Assembly (NCBI GenBank): GCA_007753675.1
Contig: CP036432.1
Location: 7,442,233-7,506,232, forward strand
DNA length: 64,000 nucleotides
Reading direction: 5' to 3'
Source: Stieleria magnilauensis
GTDB lineage: Bacteria > Planctomycetota > Planctomycetia > Pirellulales > Pirellulaceae
Shown: positions 1 through 7,855 of the stretch, one piece after another
Layout of the letters: the number at the start of each line of letters is the position of its first letter
Numbering within the stretch: position 1 is the first letter of the stretch
The notes under the pieces: model-generated
What the model was told of the DNA's origin: nothing
The model's database searches: none
The model's input: the letters and a program-made list of their open reading frames with translations, nothing else
Translations under genes and position numbers: made by a program

Positions 1-223
1 GCGAGTGCTTGTCGGCCAGCCCGAAGCGGCGAATCTGCTCTTCCTCATAACGCTCAAAATGGTGCACATGCAGGTCGGTGTCGCCCTTGCCCTCGGAATA
101 CCAGAGCACGGAGATCTCGATCGCACTGAGCGAATCCAGCGTGACGCGGGACACCCGCCAGGTCGCTGAGAGCTCTTTTCCGCCCTCGTAGATGCCGTCC
201 TCGCGGCACAACGACACGCTCAC
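1..223 (-). CDS. Hypothetical protein, N-terminal part (runs off the window)
   Basis: An open frame of 74 codons continues past the left edge of the window. The chosen start is a GTG at 223-221 that overlaps the TGA of the upstream gene (222-220) in a GTGA arrangement, so translational coupling is likely. The translation begins MSVSLCREDGIYEGGKE and contains a beta-rich stretch with IEISVLWYSEGKGD and HVHHFERYEEEQ, which resembles the immunoglobulin-like fold at the end of the preceding protein. No motif identifies a reaction. It could instead be the tail of one longer gene if there were a frameshift near 222, but the preceding protein ends naturally, so a separate gene is preferred. Confidence 0.6.
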   Translation of the reverse strand, partial: MSVSLCREDGIYEGGKELSATWRVSRVTLDSLSAIEISVLWYSEGKGDTDLHVHHFERYEEEQIRRFGLADKHS

Positions 224-1320
224 CGCGGGCTGCGTTTCGGAGGCAAGCCTGGAGGATGAACGACGACGGGATAGCTTCGGCAGAACGATGGCCACGGACG
301 GGCTTCTCCAGAGACGATCACTTTCCATCGCACCGCGTTATGCGATGCCACAAAGGAATGCATCACATTGGATGGAAGGTCGATAGTGAATTGTTGCTCC
401 CAAGGTGCCTGCGGGTCAACTCGAACATCACGTTCGGCACACAATTCTTGCGTGAAAACTTCATATCGTTCCACCCGGACATCCGTCCCTTGGCGATAAA
501 CCGTCTCTTCCTCGCATGCGACACGCACACGCAGCCGTCGCAGCCGCAGCCGTCCGGATTGTGAAACGAACAGGCGGTATTTGCAGCCTGGGTAGAGCGG
601 ATGGTCACTGATTTCGACAATCGTCGGCCCAATCCCCGCCGATCGACGCAGCTGGGCCAAAAAATACCGAAACGACCAATAACCGACCCCGCCAAACGGT
701 AGAAGCAGTCCGGTCAGAATATAACGCGGACTCGAATGCCAGAATCCGAGCACGACCACGGCCAGCAAGACGAACCAAACCGCGTTCCAGAGCAATGCCA
801 GCAGCGCCGGGCCGACCAGCTCGTTGCCCGATGTCCCCTCGGCGGCTAAACGGTACGTCAAACGCTCGCCCGGACTGTCCGTCAGCGCGTTGCCGCGTGG
901 CACCGATGGCATCTTTTCGATCTCAGTCGCCGACGGAACGATGATCTCGATCGACGACGCCCGCTTGGCCATGGCCGACCGGCGCTCATTGCTGGCCCCC
1001 ACGCGAACCAGGCGATAAATCAATCCGCCCGCGCCGGAACCGATCGCTGCGACCCCCAAGATGCCGAAAATCCAGCTCGCCAAGCCGCCCCCCTCAAGTT
1101 CTTCGGGGGTAACGGCTTCGGGCTGGATTTGCGTTAACTCTTTGAGTGTCTCCAGCTGGTCCCAGGAAGACAGCTGGCTGATCACCACCAACGACACGAC
1201 AAACACGCCGACCAAGAAAACGCCGCTGTAAAAGGCGGTTTCCCAGAGCAGGCTGCGGAGCTCCGTGCCGATGAACCGCTTTCCCCGTTTCTTGCTCCAG
1301 GGTCGAAGAAAGCGCGCCAT
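220..1320 (-). CDS. Membrane protein with C-terminal arrestin-like beta domain
   Basis: This is a 366-residue protein of unknown function. Four hydrophobic segments can be read (about residues 28-48, 84-102, 170-190 and 193-212), followed by a soluble C-terminal half rich in alternating hydrophobic and charged residues that ends with a PVVVHPP stretch. The layout of membrane segments plus a sandwich domain is common among planctomycete hypothetical proteins. The ATG at 1320 was chosen because it lies one base after the stop of the upstream alpha-CTD-like gene (TGATATG); an in-frame start further upstream would run into that gene. Its own stop overlaps the next GTG start. The tight spacing suggests that 1322-1597, this gene and 1-223 form one transcription unit. 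Confidence 0.7.
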   Translation of the reverse strand: MARFLRPWSKKRGKRFIGTELRSLLWETAFYSGVFLVGVFVVSLVVISQLSSWDQLETLKELTQIQPEAVTPEELEGGGLASWIFGILGVAAIGSGAGGLIYRLVRVGASNERRSAMAKRASSIEIIVPSATEIEKMPSVPRGNALTDSPGERLTYRLAAEGTSGNELVGPALLALLWNAVWFVLLAVVVLGFWHSSPRYILTGLLLPFGGVGYWSFRYFLAQLRRSAGIGPTIVEISDHPLYPGCKYRLFVSQSGRLRLRRLRVRVACEEETVYRQGTDVRVERYEVFTQELCAERDVRVDPQAPWEQQFTIDLPSNVMHSFVASHNAVRWKVIVSGEARPWPSFCRSYPVVVHPPGLPPKRSPR

Positions 1321-1321
1321 A

Positions 1322-1597
1322 TCAACGGGGTTGCTGAGGTCGTCGGCTGGGGCGATAGAACCCAAGCTCTTCCAACGCTGCGTAAACTTCACCGAGAGTC
1401 TTCTCGCCGAAGTTGCTGATCGACAGCAAACGCTTGGGCGTCGCGCCCAACAGATCACGCACCGTCAGGATACCGGTTTCTTCAAGACAATTCGTCGTGC
1501 GAACCGACAACCCCATCTCGGCGATACTCAAATCCAAACGCTCGTTGCGCAGACGAGCTTCCTCGTCGGCGCGGCTCAGTGGAATTCGCGTGCTCAT
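1322..1597 (-). CDS. Stand-alone RNA polymerase alpha C-terminal-domain-like protein
   Basis: This 91-residue protein consists almost entirely of a domain like the C-terminal domain of the RNA polymerase alpha subunit. It shows LSVRTTNCLEETGI, then TVRDLL and NFGEKTLGEV, the helix-hairpin-helix signature of alpha-CTD, which binds UP-element DNA and activators. The rest of alpha is absent. The start at 1597 is supported by an AAGGAG Shine-Dalgarno about eight bases upstream; an ATG eight codons earlier lacks one. The stop lies one base before the next gene. Inference: it may bind DNA or protein through the HhH fold, possibly competing with or mimicking alpha-CTD. Such free-standing domains are frequent in planctomycetes. 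Confidence 0.82.
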   Translation of the reverse strand: MSTRIPLSRADEEARLRNERLDLSIAEMGLSVRTTNCLEETGILTVRDLLGATPKRLLSISNFGEKTLGEVYAALEELGFYRPSRRPQQPR

Positions 1598-1765
1598 TCC
1601 AAACTCCTTTTGGTCGGGCAAATGAAGGGTGGCAAGATTTGTCGAGAGAGTAAGCGATGATCACGCAGTTGGCAAAGAGCCTGGATCGAAAATCCCACGT
1701 TTTGCGGGAATCACTGTTGGCTTGTGGGTGCTACGGTTTGCAAGCAAACAAGAAAGCACCGACAC

Positions 1766-4700
1766 CTACGCCGCAACCAATTCGCGACTCAACGCCGCGT
1801 ACTGAATCCACTCGGTGACCTCGTCCAGATCCGGCAACTGGCCTCCGCGGATGATCCGCTTGCCTTCGTTGCTTCGGGCGACCGGGTCGATCAACGCGAA
1901 CAATTCACTCGGGTCATACTCCGCGACTTCCTCCGCCGTCGTGACATCCGCAGCCACCAACAGCTGCGCGTCGTGCCCACGCAACATCGGGACTCGGCAA
2001 ACCAAGATCGCCTGGTTTTGCCACGCCGTGATCACCTCCGCGTCGATCCGTCGGTGATCCAAGCGATCGGCCAAGTCGGCCGCGTCGGCACGGAGCAGGT
2101 CGTCCACGGTGACGATGTCGACCGCTTCAAGTCGTTCAGCCATTCGTGCTCCGATCGACGGCGCGTCCACGATGGGACTGTCGCGTTGGAGATAAAAACG
2201 AAGTTCCTTGTCGCCGGTTTCGGAGTCGAACGACTGAGTCTCGTCACGCATCCGCTCCCGTCGTCGCGAACGCTCCGAGGAAGAACGCCCCGAAGACGAC
2301 CGCTCGGATCCGCGTCGTGACGAGCGGCTGCTCGAACGTCGCGACCGCGACTCGCCGTCGCGACGGCTTCGCGTGCGGTCGCTTCGCTCGGTTTCAGAAT
2401 CGCTGGTCCGGTAGTTCTGATCCGCGGTTTCCGTCGAATCCGCTTCGCGGCGCGAACCCGACTCACCGACGCGACGGCTGCGTCCGTCGGCACCGATGTC
2501 GTGGCTGCGGGCGGTGCCGTTGATGGATCGACTGCCGTTTCGAGCCCCATTGGAATGCCCATTGGTTCGACCATTGGACCGGCCCGGCAGTCCGCCACTG
2601 CGTTGTCGCGAGCCGGATGAACGCCGGCCTGTTCGGGATCGATTGGATGAGGCACGGACGACGTTTCCGTTGTCATCGACGAATTCGTATTCATACCGAT
2701 CGTCGTCCAGCTTGGCATCGAGCGGCTTGCGATCGCGTGGCTGGCGGAGCACCCGACCGTCGACCGTTTGGTGATCTCGCGCCATGCCCAGCGGGTTGTC
2801 GTCGGTGTCGACGTTTGCCGCCGCGATCCAGCTGGTGATCCGCGAAAGCTCGTAGCTGGTGCCGCTGAGCAGGATCCGCTGCCCGCGTTCGGTCGCCAAA
2901 AACGCTTCCACGCGGTCGAGCAGATCGGCCGGGTCGATCGACGCCAAGTGCCCCGCATCGGCGATTCCGCATCCGACCAGCACCCGGGCGTCAAATCCAC
3001 GCAGCTGGGGGACATGGCAAACCAAGCGGCTCTCGGCCTGCCAACGCCGAATCGTCGCCGCGGTCACGCCGGCCAGCCCGAGCGAATCGGCCAGCCGGTT
3101 GGGATCTTGGTTCATCAGATGATTGATATGCGTGACCTGCAATCTGCGCAGACGCGCCGCGGCAACCGCGTCGATCGAAGGCGCTTGATCGATGGGGCTG
3201 TCGACGGACAGGAAAAACGGGGACACCGGTCCGCGATGGCCGGCCGCCGGGTCGCCTGATGGCTTGGATTGCAGGTGCTCCGCCGCCGACCGAGACGCGG
3301 CCGCTGGAGCACGGTGACCGTGCATCGCTGGGGCACTGCGCACCGATTGCGTCGCCGGCGCGGTCGTGTAGGAATCGGCGAAATAATATCCGTCGTGCCA
3401 ATGCCCCGCATCGTGTTGCGATGGATCAACGAACGTCGGATCCGGAGATCCCGCCGGCATCGACGCCCGATAGTCCGTCGCCTGCGTGGCGGGAGCAACC
3501 GGTGCGGCTAGTGATGCCGGCCCCATGTAAGCAGATCCCATGTAGGGCGTGTCTGTGTAGGGCGAGTCTGCGTAGGGAGAGCCCGGATACGGCGCCGGTG
3601 AATGAGCCGAGACGTGAGCGTTGTGTCGACCGGACAGCGATTCAGCGTAGGGTGAAATCCCGTACGCTTCCTGCCAGACTGCGTCCAGGTTGCGATTGAT
3701 ATCGGCCAGCGAGGCACCGATCGGCAGGTGATCAAAGTACTCGTCGTGATAGCGGTCGACGAAGGCATCGCTGTGCGACATCGGATCATGGGAAGCGACG
3801 CCATTGGAACCCAGACCATGGGACGTTGGCGGCAAGTGCGGCGGCAAGTGCGGCGGCGTGTGGGGACCGGCGTACGCTTCGTCCGAAAAATGCGGGCTCC
3901 AAAGCGGTCGGTGCTCGTGTCGGACGCGTTGACCATGGATCGTAAACACCTGGCCTCCGTGGCGAGCGACTTGGTCGGCAAACATCGAATCGCTGGCCAA
4001 CAAGACGACTTGCCGTCCATTTTTGGCAAAGTCGTCCAGTGCGGCGAGCACCGAAAGGTTGACGCCCGCGACAGGCGAACCGCCGGCATCGATGGGGTAG
4101 TCTGCGGGAATCGCACCCAACGTTTCGCCGACCTCTTGATGCCGCAACAGTTCGCGCGGGACTTCGATCACCAGCGGGATGGCGCGTCCGGTCCGGGCCA
4201 GCAAGTCGGCGGCGGCCATGCGTAGTGCCAGTGCCGCCAGCGCTCGATCGGCCGCGGGGCAATTCGCTTCTTCACGCCCATCGATCTTGGCAAACCCGAC
4301 TCGCGTCGCCGTCTCGACTTGATCGGGGGCGGTGGTGAAATCGGCGTCGTTCCAATCCAGCCGCGACAACCGGCCGCCGGAGAGCCGGACCAACCATTGG
4401 CTCGCTTCATCGGCCAACGGAGACGCCGAGCGGGACACCGCTTGGGGCACGCCGAGCATTTTGATCAATTCGGCCCGACGACGTTTCAGCCATTTCACCC
4501 GCGGCGTCTCGCCCAAGCTCGGCTCGGCAAGCGAGTCGAGGGCTCGCAATTCAGACTCAACCGCGTCGATCTCCCGTTGCAGCATCGCGGGATCCCACGC
4601 GGCTCCGCTTTGCCCCAGATAATCGCGGCCCAGGTCGGTGTAGCTAACGTCAACGCCAGCCCATGGGGAAGCATCCAGTCCCGGGTAGGCGGATTGTGCG

Positions 4701-6532
4701 GCGGGGCTGATCGGCTGGGCCAGCATCTGACGACGCAGCCGCGCCGCCCGGGCGACACAGCGATCGAGTTGTGCGGTGACTTGATCGAGTTCCTTGCTCC
4801 GCGCGATCGCTTCACCATCTAGGTGATTGATGTACCAGGCCGACCAGGTTTGCCGATGATAGGCTTCGTCCAACCAAGACGGATAGCGGAGCCGTTCTGC
4901 CAACTGGCGATTGCGAACCAAGCCTTCGCGATAGGCCAGCAGCCGCTCGATCGTCGCGACGACCCACTGTTCGCTGCGTCGCAAGTCGTACAACTCGTGG
5001 TCTCGACGCACGGCCAGTGCCTGTTCGGCGGCGCGTGCTTGTCGCGACGGCTCGGTCGCGGGATAAGCAAACCGGAATCCGTGCCGACGAACATTTTGCA
5101 AGTCGTCTCGGATCGCGCGGAGCGAGTGCACCAGCGAGTGGCTTCCCCGATAAGCCAGATCCGCAGGCAGATCGCGATACCAGACCGGAGCCGCCGAGTG
5201 GGGGTGATCGTAGCGGGCCGCAAGCCAATCGACCTGGCGCACGATCGCTTCGATCCGCAGATCGATTTCATCCGGCCAACGCGACGGGCGGGCCCCGGTG
5301 GCAAACGCCGCCCACGACGCAGCCATCGAAGGGTCATCGGCGTAGTGATCGAGCGAGGAAAGAAAGTGGTGCATGCGCTCGCGGCGCAGCATGTGTTCCG
5401 ACATCGGCAATGCCCCGGCCTCACGCAACGGCCGGTCGAACGCGTCGCGGTGAACGGCGGAGGAGATGATTTCGCGCAGACCGGACAACTCCGTCATCAC
5501 GCGACGCCAGCGAGTGATTTGGGCATCGACGTCAATTAATTTGCGGCGCAACTCGGCGTCGACGTCCAATGCCGCCCCGTGGCTGATCGCCCGGCCGCCG
5601 GCCAGTTCGGCACCTGCGTCGCGGGCATAGGGCGACGCGGTGATCGGTGCGGTGTACCGAACGCGATTGCGATCGAATTGCAGATGGGCCAGCCAGCGAG
5701 ACAGTTCACTGTGCCGGACACGAAGCTGCCAAATCTGATCGTGAAGCTCGGCCAGTTCGGCACCGATCGGCGCGTTAGAGTCGGGCCGCTGTGCGGAGTG
5801 CTGTGCTGATCGCTGTGCCGATTGCAGGGCCGCCAGACGGGACAGCAACTGTCGTCGCCGCGTCTCGACGGATTCGGCGTCCAACACGGAGGGATGCGGG
5901 CCGGCGGAGGTCTGCCGAATCGATGCCAATTCGGCTTCGATGCGGGCCAGTTCGTCGCGCATCGCACGTCGCGGCGCGTGCTGGTCGGCCGATGCGGCCG
6001 GCGAGAGCCCGCTGACGGTCGAACGATTGACGGGCAATCCGGCGAACAAGGCGGGATCGCCCAGTCCGCTGCGGAGGCAGGCTGCGATGACTCGAGAAAT
6101 GCTGATCACGGCGGTGTCGGTGACGATGCCGTCGACGATCGACTCGGGAATGCGAATCGATTCCAAGGCGCGGGTCGCGTCGGTCGAATCGGCGATCCCG
6201 TTGATCCAGCTGCCGTGCAGCCAATCGAATCGATGCGAGGCCTCGCCGCGGGATTCGAATTCGATGGTCCGTCGTCCGCTGGGCGTGCCGTCATGTTCAC
6301 GCCGGCAATGGATTTTTCCGTTGCGGTCGGCCCAGACCACGCGGCCGGCCGAGGAACTCATCATCCCCAGCGGGTAGTCGCGTCGGATCAGCGAGTCCCG
6401 GATGAAGCGGACGATCGCCGTTTTCCCAGAACCCTCCGGCGTGCAAATCACGTTCAAGCATTCTGAGAATGGCCCCAGCTCGACACGAGTCAGGGGGCCG
6501 TGAGTGTCGATATCGATCCGGTCCAACAACAT
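1766..6532 (-). CDS. Giant SMC/Rad50-like ABC ATPase with two C-terminal DUF4332 domains
   Basis: This is a 1588-residue protein. The N-terminus carries a Walker A loop, PEGSGKT (residues 32-38), in an AAA_23/YhaN-like setting. A long middle part rich in Arg, Ala, Leu and Glu could form coiled coils. An ABC-type signature (RLSGGRL) and a Walker B-like strand (IPLVIEVP) then complete a split nucleotide-binding domain. A low-complexity Pro/His/Tyr/Ser region follows, and then a DUF4332 helix-hairpin-helix domain (about residues 1100-1240), a basic Arg/Ser-rich linker (about 1300-1430) and a second DUF4332 domain to the end. The ATG at 6532 was chosen because AAGGAGGAG lies seven bases upstream. 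Known for the family: DNA-handling, SMC-like ATPases. Inferred: the HhH tail targets nucleic acid. The exact role is unknown. Confidence 0.75.
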   Translation of the reverse strand: MLLDRIDIDTHGPLTRVELGPFSECLNVICTPEGSGKTAIVRFIRDSLIRRDYPLGMMSSSAGRVVWADRNGKIHCRREHDGTPSGRRTIEFESRGEASHRFDWLHGSWINGIADSTDATRALESIRIPESIVDGIVTDTAVISISRVIAACLRSGLGDPALFAGLPVNRSTVSGLSPAASADQHAPRRAMRDELARIEAELASIRQTSAGPHPSVLDAESVETRRRQLLSRLAALQSAQRSAQHSAQRPDSNAPIGAELAELHDQIWQLRVRHSELSRWLAHLQFDRNRVRYTAPITASPYARDAGAELAGGRAISHGAALDVDAELRRKLIDVDAQITRWRRVMTELSGLREIISSAVHRDAFDRPLREAGALPMSEHMLRRERMHHFLSSLDHYADDPSMAASWAAFATGARPSRWPDEIDLRIEAIVRQVDWLAARYDHPHSAAPVWYRDLPADLAYRGSHSLVHSLRAIRDDLQNVRRHGFRFAYPATEPSRQARAAEQALAVRRDHELYDLRRSEQWVVATIERLLAYREGLVRNRQLAERLRYPSWLDEAYHRQTWSAWYINHLDGEAIARSKELDQVTAQLDRCVARAARLRRQMLAQPISPAAQSAYPGLDASPWAGVDVSYTDLGRDYLGQSGAAWDPAMLQREIDAVESELRALDSLAEPSLGETPRVKWLKRRRAELIKMLGVPQAVSRSASPLADEASQWLVRLSGGRLSRLDWNDADFTTAPDQVETATRVGFAKIDGREEANCPAADRALAALALRMAAADLLARTGRAIPLVIEVPRELLRHQEVGETLGAIPADYPIDAGGSPVAGVNLSVLAALDDFAKNGRQVVLLASDSMFADQVARHGGQVFTIHGQRVRHEHRPLWSPHFSDEAYAGPHTPPHLPPHLPPTSHGLGSNGVASHDPMSHSDAFVDRYHDEYFDHLPIGASLADINRNLDAVWQEAYGISPYAESLSGRHNAHVSAHSPAPYPGSPYADSPYTDTPYMGSAYMGPASLAAPVAPATQATDYRASMPAGSPDPTFVDPSQHDAGHWHDGYYFADSYTTAPATQSVRSAPAMHGHRAPAAASRSAAEHLQSKPSGDPAAGHRGPVSPFFLSVDSPIDQAPSIDAVAAARLRRLQVTHINHLMNQDPNRLADSLGLAGVTAATIRRWQAESRLVCHVPQLRGFDARVLVGCGIADAGHLASIDPADLLDRVEAFLATERGQRILLSGTSYELSRITSWIAAANVDTDDNPLGMARDHQTVDGRVLRQPRDRKPLDAKLDDDRYEYEFVDDNGNVVRASSNRSRTGRRSSGSRQRSGGLPGRSNGRTNGHSNGARNGSRSINGTARSHDIGADGRSRRVGESGSRREADSTETADQNYRTSDSETERSDRTRSRRDGESRSRRSSSRSSRRGSERSSSGRSSSERSRRRERMRDETQSFDSETGDKELRFYLQRDSPIVDAPSIGARMAERLEAVDIVTVDDLLRADAADLADRLDHRRIDAEVITAWQNQAILVCRVPMLRGHDAQLLVAADVTTAEEVAEYDPSELFALIDPVARSNEGKRIIRGGQLPDLDEVTEWIQYAALSRELVAA
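3522..3596 (-). repeat. In-frame 15-bp tandem repeat coding for SPYxD-type pentapeptides
   Basis: Five consecutive 15-bp units, each close to CCCATGTAGGGCGTG on the plus strand, lie inside the giant ATPase gene. On the coding strand they give the pentapeptide series YPGSP-YADSP-YTDTP-YMGSA-YMGPA. Because the unit is a multiple of three, gain or loss of copies keeps the reading frame. The repeat sits in the disordered-looking region between the ATPase part and the first DUF4332 domain. Confidence 0.8.
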
Positions 6533-6539
6533 GGTCGGG

Positions 6540-6548
6540 CTCCTCCTT
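6540..6548 (-). promoter_or_regulatory. Strong Shine-Dalgarno deciding the start of the giant ATPase
   Basis: On the minus strand AAGGAGGAG stands seven bases before the ATG at 6532. An upstream in-frame ATG at 6592 would place this sequence inside the coding region, so the start at 6532 is preferred. Confidence 0.8.
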
Positions 6549-6826
6549 GGCCACAGCAACAATACATTTTCAGCGGCCCGAACGACGGCCAAAATTCATT
6601 TCGACGTTGCGGGAAACGGGCAGCTGGGATGCGGGATCGGGGCACTTTAGTGAAAGTCGTGTTTCACGAAAAGAGGAATCTGCGGCCGCCTTGTCTTGAC
6701 GCGCCGCCCGCAAAATTCGTAGTCCAGGGGCGTGAAACGACGCCTGATCGCGGTCGCCGACGTTCGCCATGACGCTGACGGGCCGATGCCGTTTTTGGCC
6801 CCCGACACATCCGATTCTTTTCCAAT

Positions 6827-7777
6827 ATGCTGCCCATGCCGCGATGCCACCTCCCGCCGCGATCGAATCGACCGCCCGGCAATCCCCGCCGTCGTCGCCC
6901 CCTGGCGATGCCCCTGTGGCTTGTCGCGCCCCTTCTGGCCGCCCCGATCTTGCTGGCCGGCTGTGCCTCGTGGTCCAGCTGGCCCGGCCATGACGATCCG
7001 CATCAAGAAACCCGCGCGGCCGCATTACCGCTGAAAAGAATCCCACGCTCGATCGAGCTGGAAACGCGTTTTGTCCAGATCCGCTTCGACCCGACCGATC
7101 CCGACCAGCTGCAATCGATGTGGCAATGGGTGGACGAAACCGTGCTGCCGCCGGAAACCCGAAAGGTGCTCTATCACAACGGGTTACGGATCGGAAAAGC
7201 GGCTCAGACGGACCGCTTGGTCGGCAAACTCGATTCGCTGCAATCGGCCCAACCGCCCGACGTCGTCGCCGAATTCCTGAGCTCGGTCTCGGTTTCCAGC
7301 CACCAATCCGAAGGCTCCAAGACGATCCCGATGCGGCTGGGAAAACGCTACGAATTGCCGGTCCGATTGCCGGTGCAAGGCGACCATGTGGTGATCATCC
7401 ACGAGGAACCGCAACCGGTCGGCCAAACGCTGCGAGACCCCCAGTTTCTGTTGGCGGTCACGCCCCAGCCGGGCAGTTCCGCCGCCCAAATTCGCCTTCG
7501 AGTCCGCCCCGAAATCCAGCACGGCGACATGCAGCAAGACTGGGTCCAGGGGGATGCGGCCTTGCGGATCGACGTTCGCCGTCAATCCTGGTCGCTCGAT
7601 GCGATGGAATTTGAACTGATCGGCGGCGAGGGCGACCTGTTTGTGATCTCCGAAACGGCCGACCGGAAGGGGCTGGGCACGGAGATGTTTGGGGGCAAAA
7701 ACGTCGACCAAATGGAGCAACAAACGGTTTTGCTGATCCGCATCGCCAACGTCCCGACGCCCGCGGAAAAGCTGTAA
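6827..7777 (+). CDS. Putative secreted lipoprotein of unknown function
   Basis: This 316-residue protein has an extended Arg/Pro-rich N-terminus, then a hydrophobic core (WLVAPLLAAPILLAGCAS) ending in a lipobox with Cys46, so it is probably exported and lipid-anchored. The mature part is a mixed alpha/beta sequence (SIELETRFVQIRFDP, then VLPPETRKVLYHNGLRIG) with no recognised catalytic motif. A start at 6908 (Met28) would give a more conventional signal peptide; neither start has a convincing Shine-Dalgarno. The gene lies 78 bases upstream of alaS in the same direction and 295 bases from the divergent ATPase gene. Confidence 0.7.
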   Translation: MLPMPRCHLPPRSNRPPGNPRRRRPLAMPLWLVAPLLAAPILLAGCASWSSWPGHDDPHQETRAAALPLKRIPRSIELETRFVQIRFDPTDPDQLQSMWQWVDETVLPPETRKVLYHNGLRIGKAAQTDRLVGKLDSLQSAQPPDVVAEFLSSVSVSSHQSEGSKTIPMRLGKRYELPVRLPVQGDHVVIIHEEPQPVGQTLRDPQFLLAVTPQPGSSAAQIRLRVRPEIQHGDMQQDWVQGDAALRIDVRRQSWSLDAMEFELIGGEGDLFVISETADRKGLGTEMFGGKNVDQMEQQTVLLIRIANVPTPAEKL

Positions 7778-7855
7778 CGCTCCGTCTACGAGAAATCGGA
7801 TCCATCCGATATCATCGGCGGCACTGCACTTCTTTCAATCTCCGTGCGTTGACCC

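Noticed and set aside
220..223. A frameshift in one gene at the left end
   Set aside because: The upstream protein ends naturally and the downstream frame has its own GTG, so two overlapping genes explain it better. A sequence check of the base run would decide.
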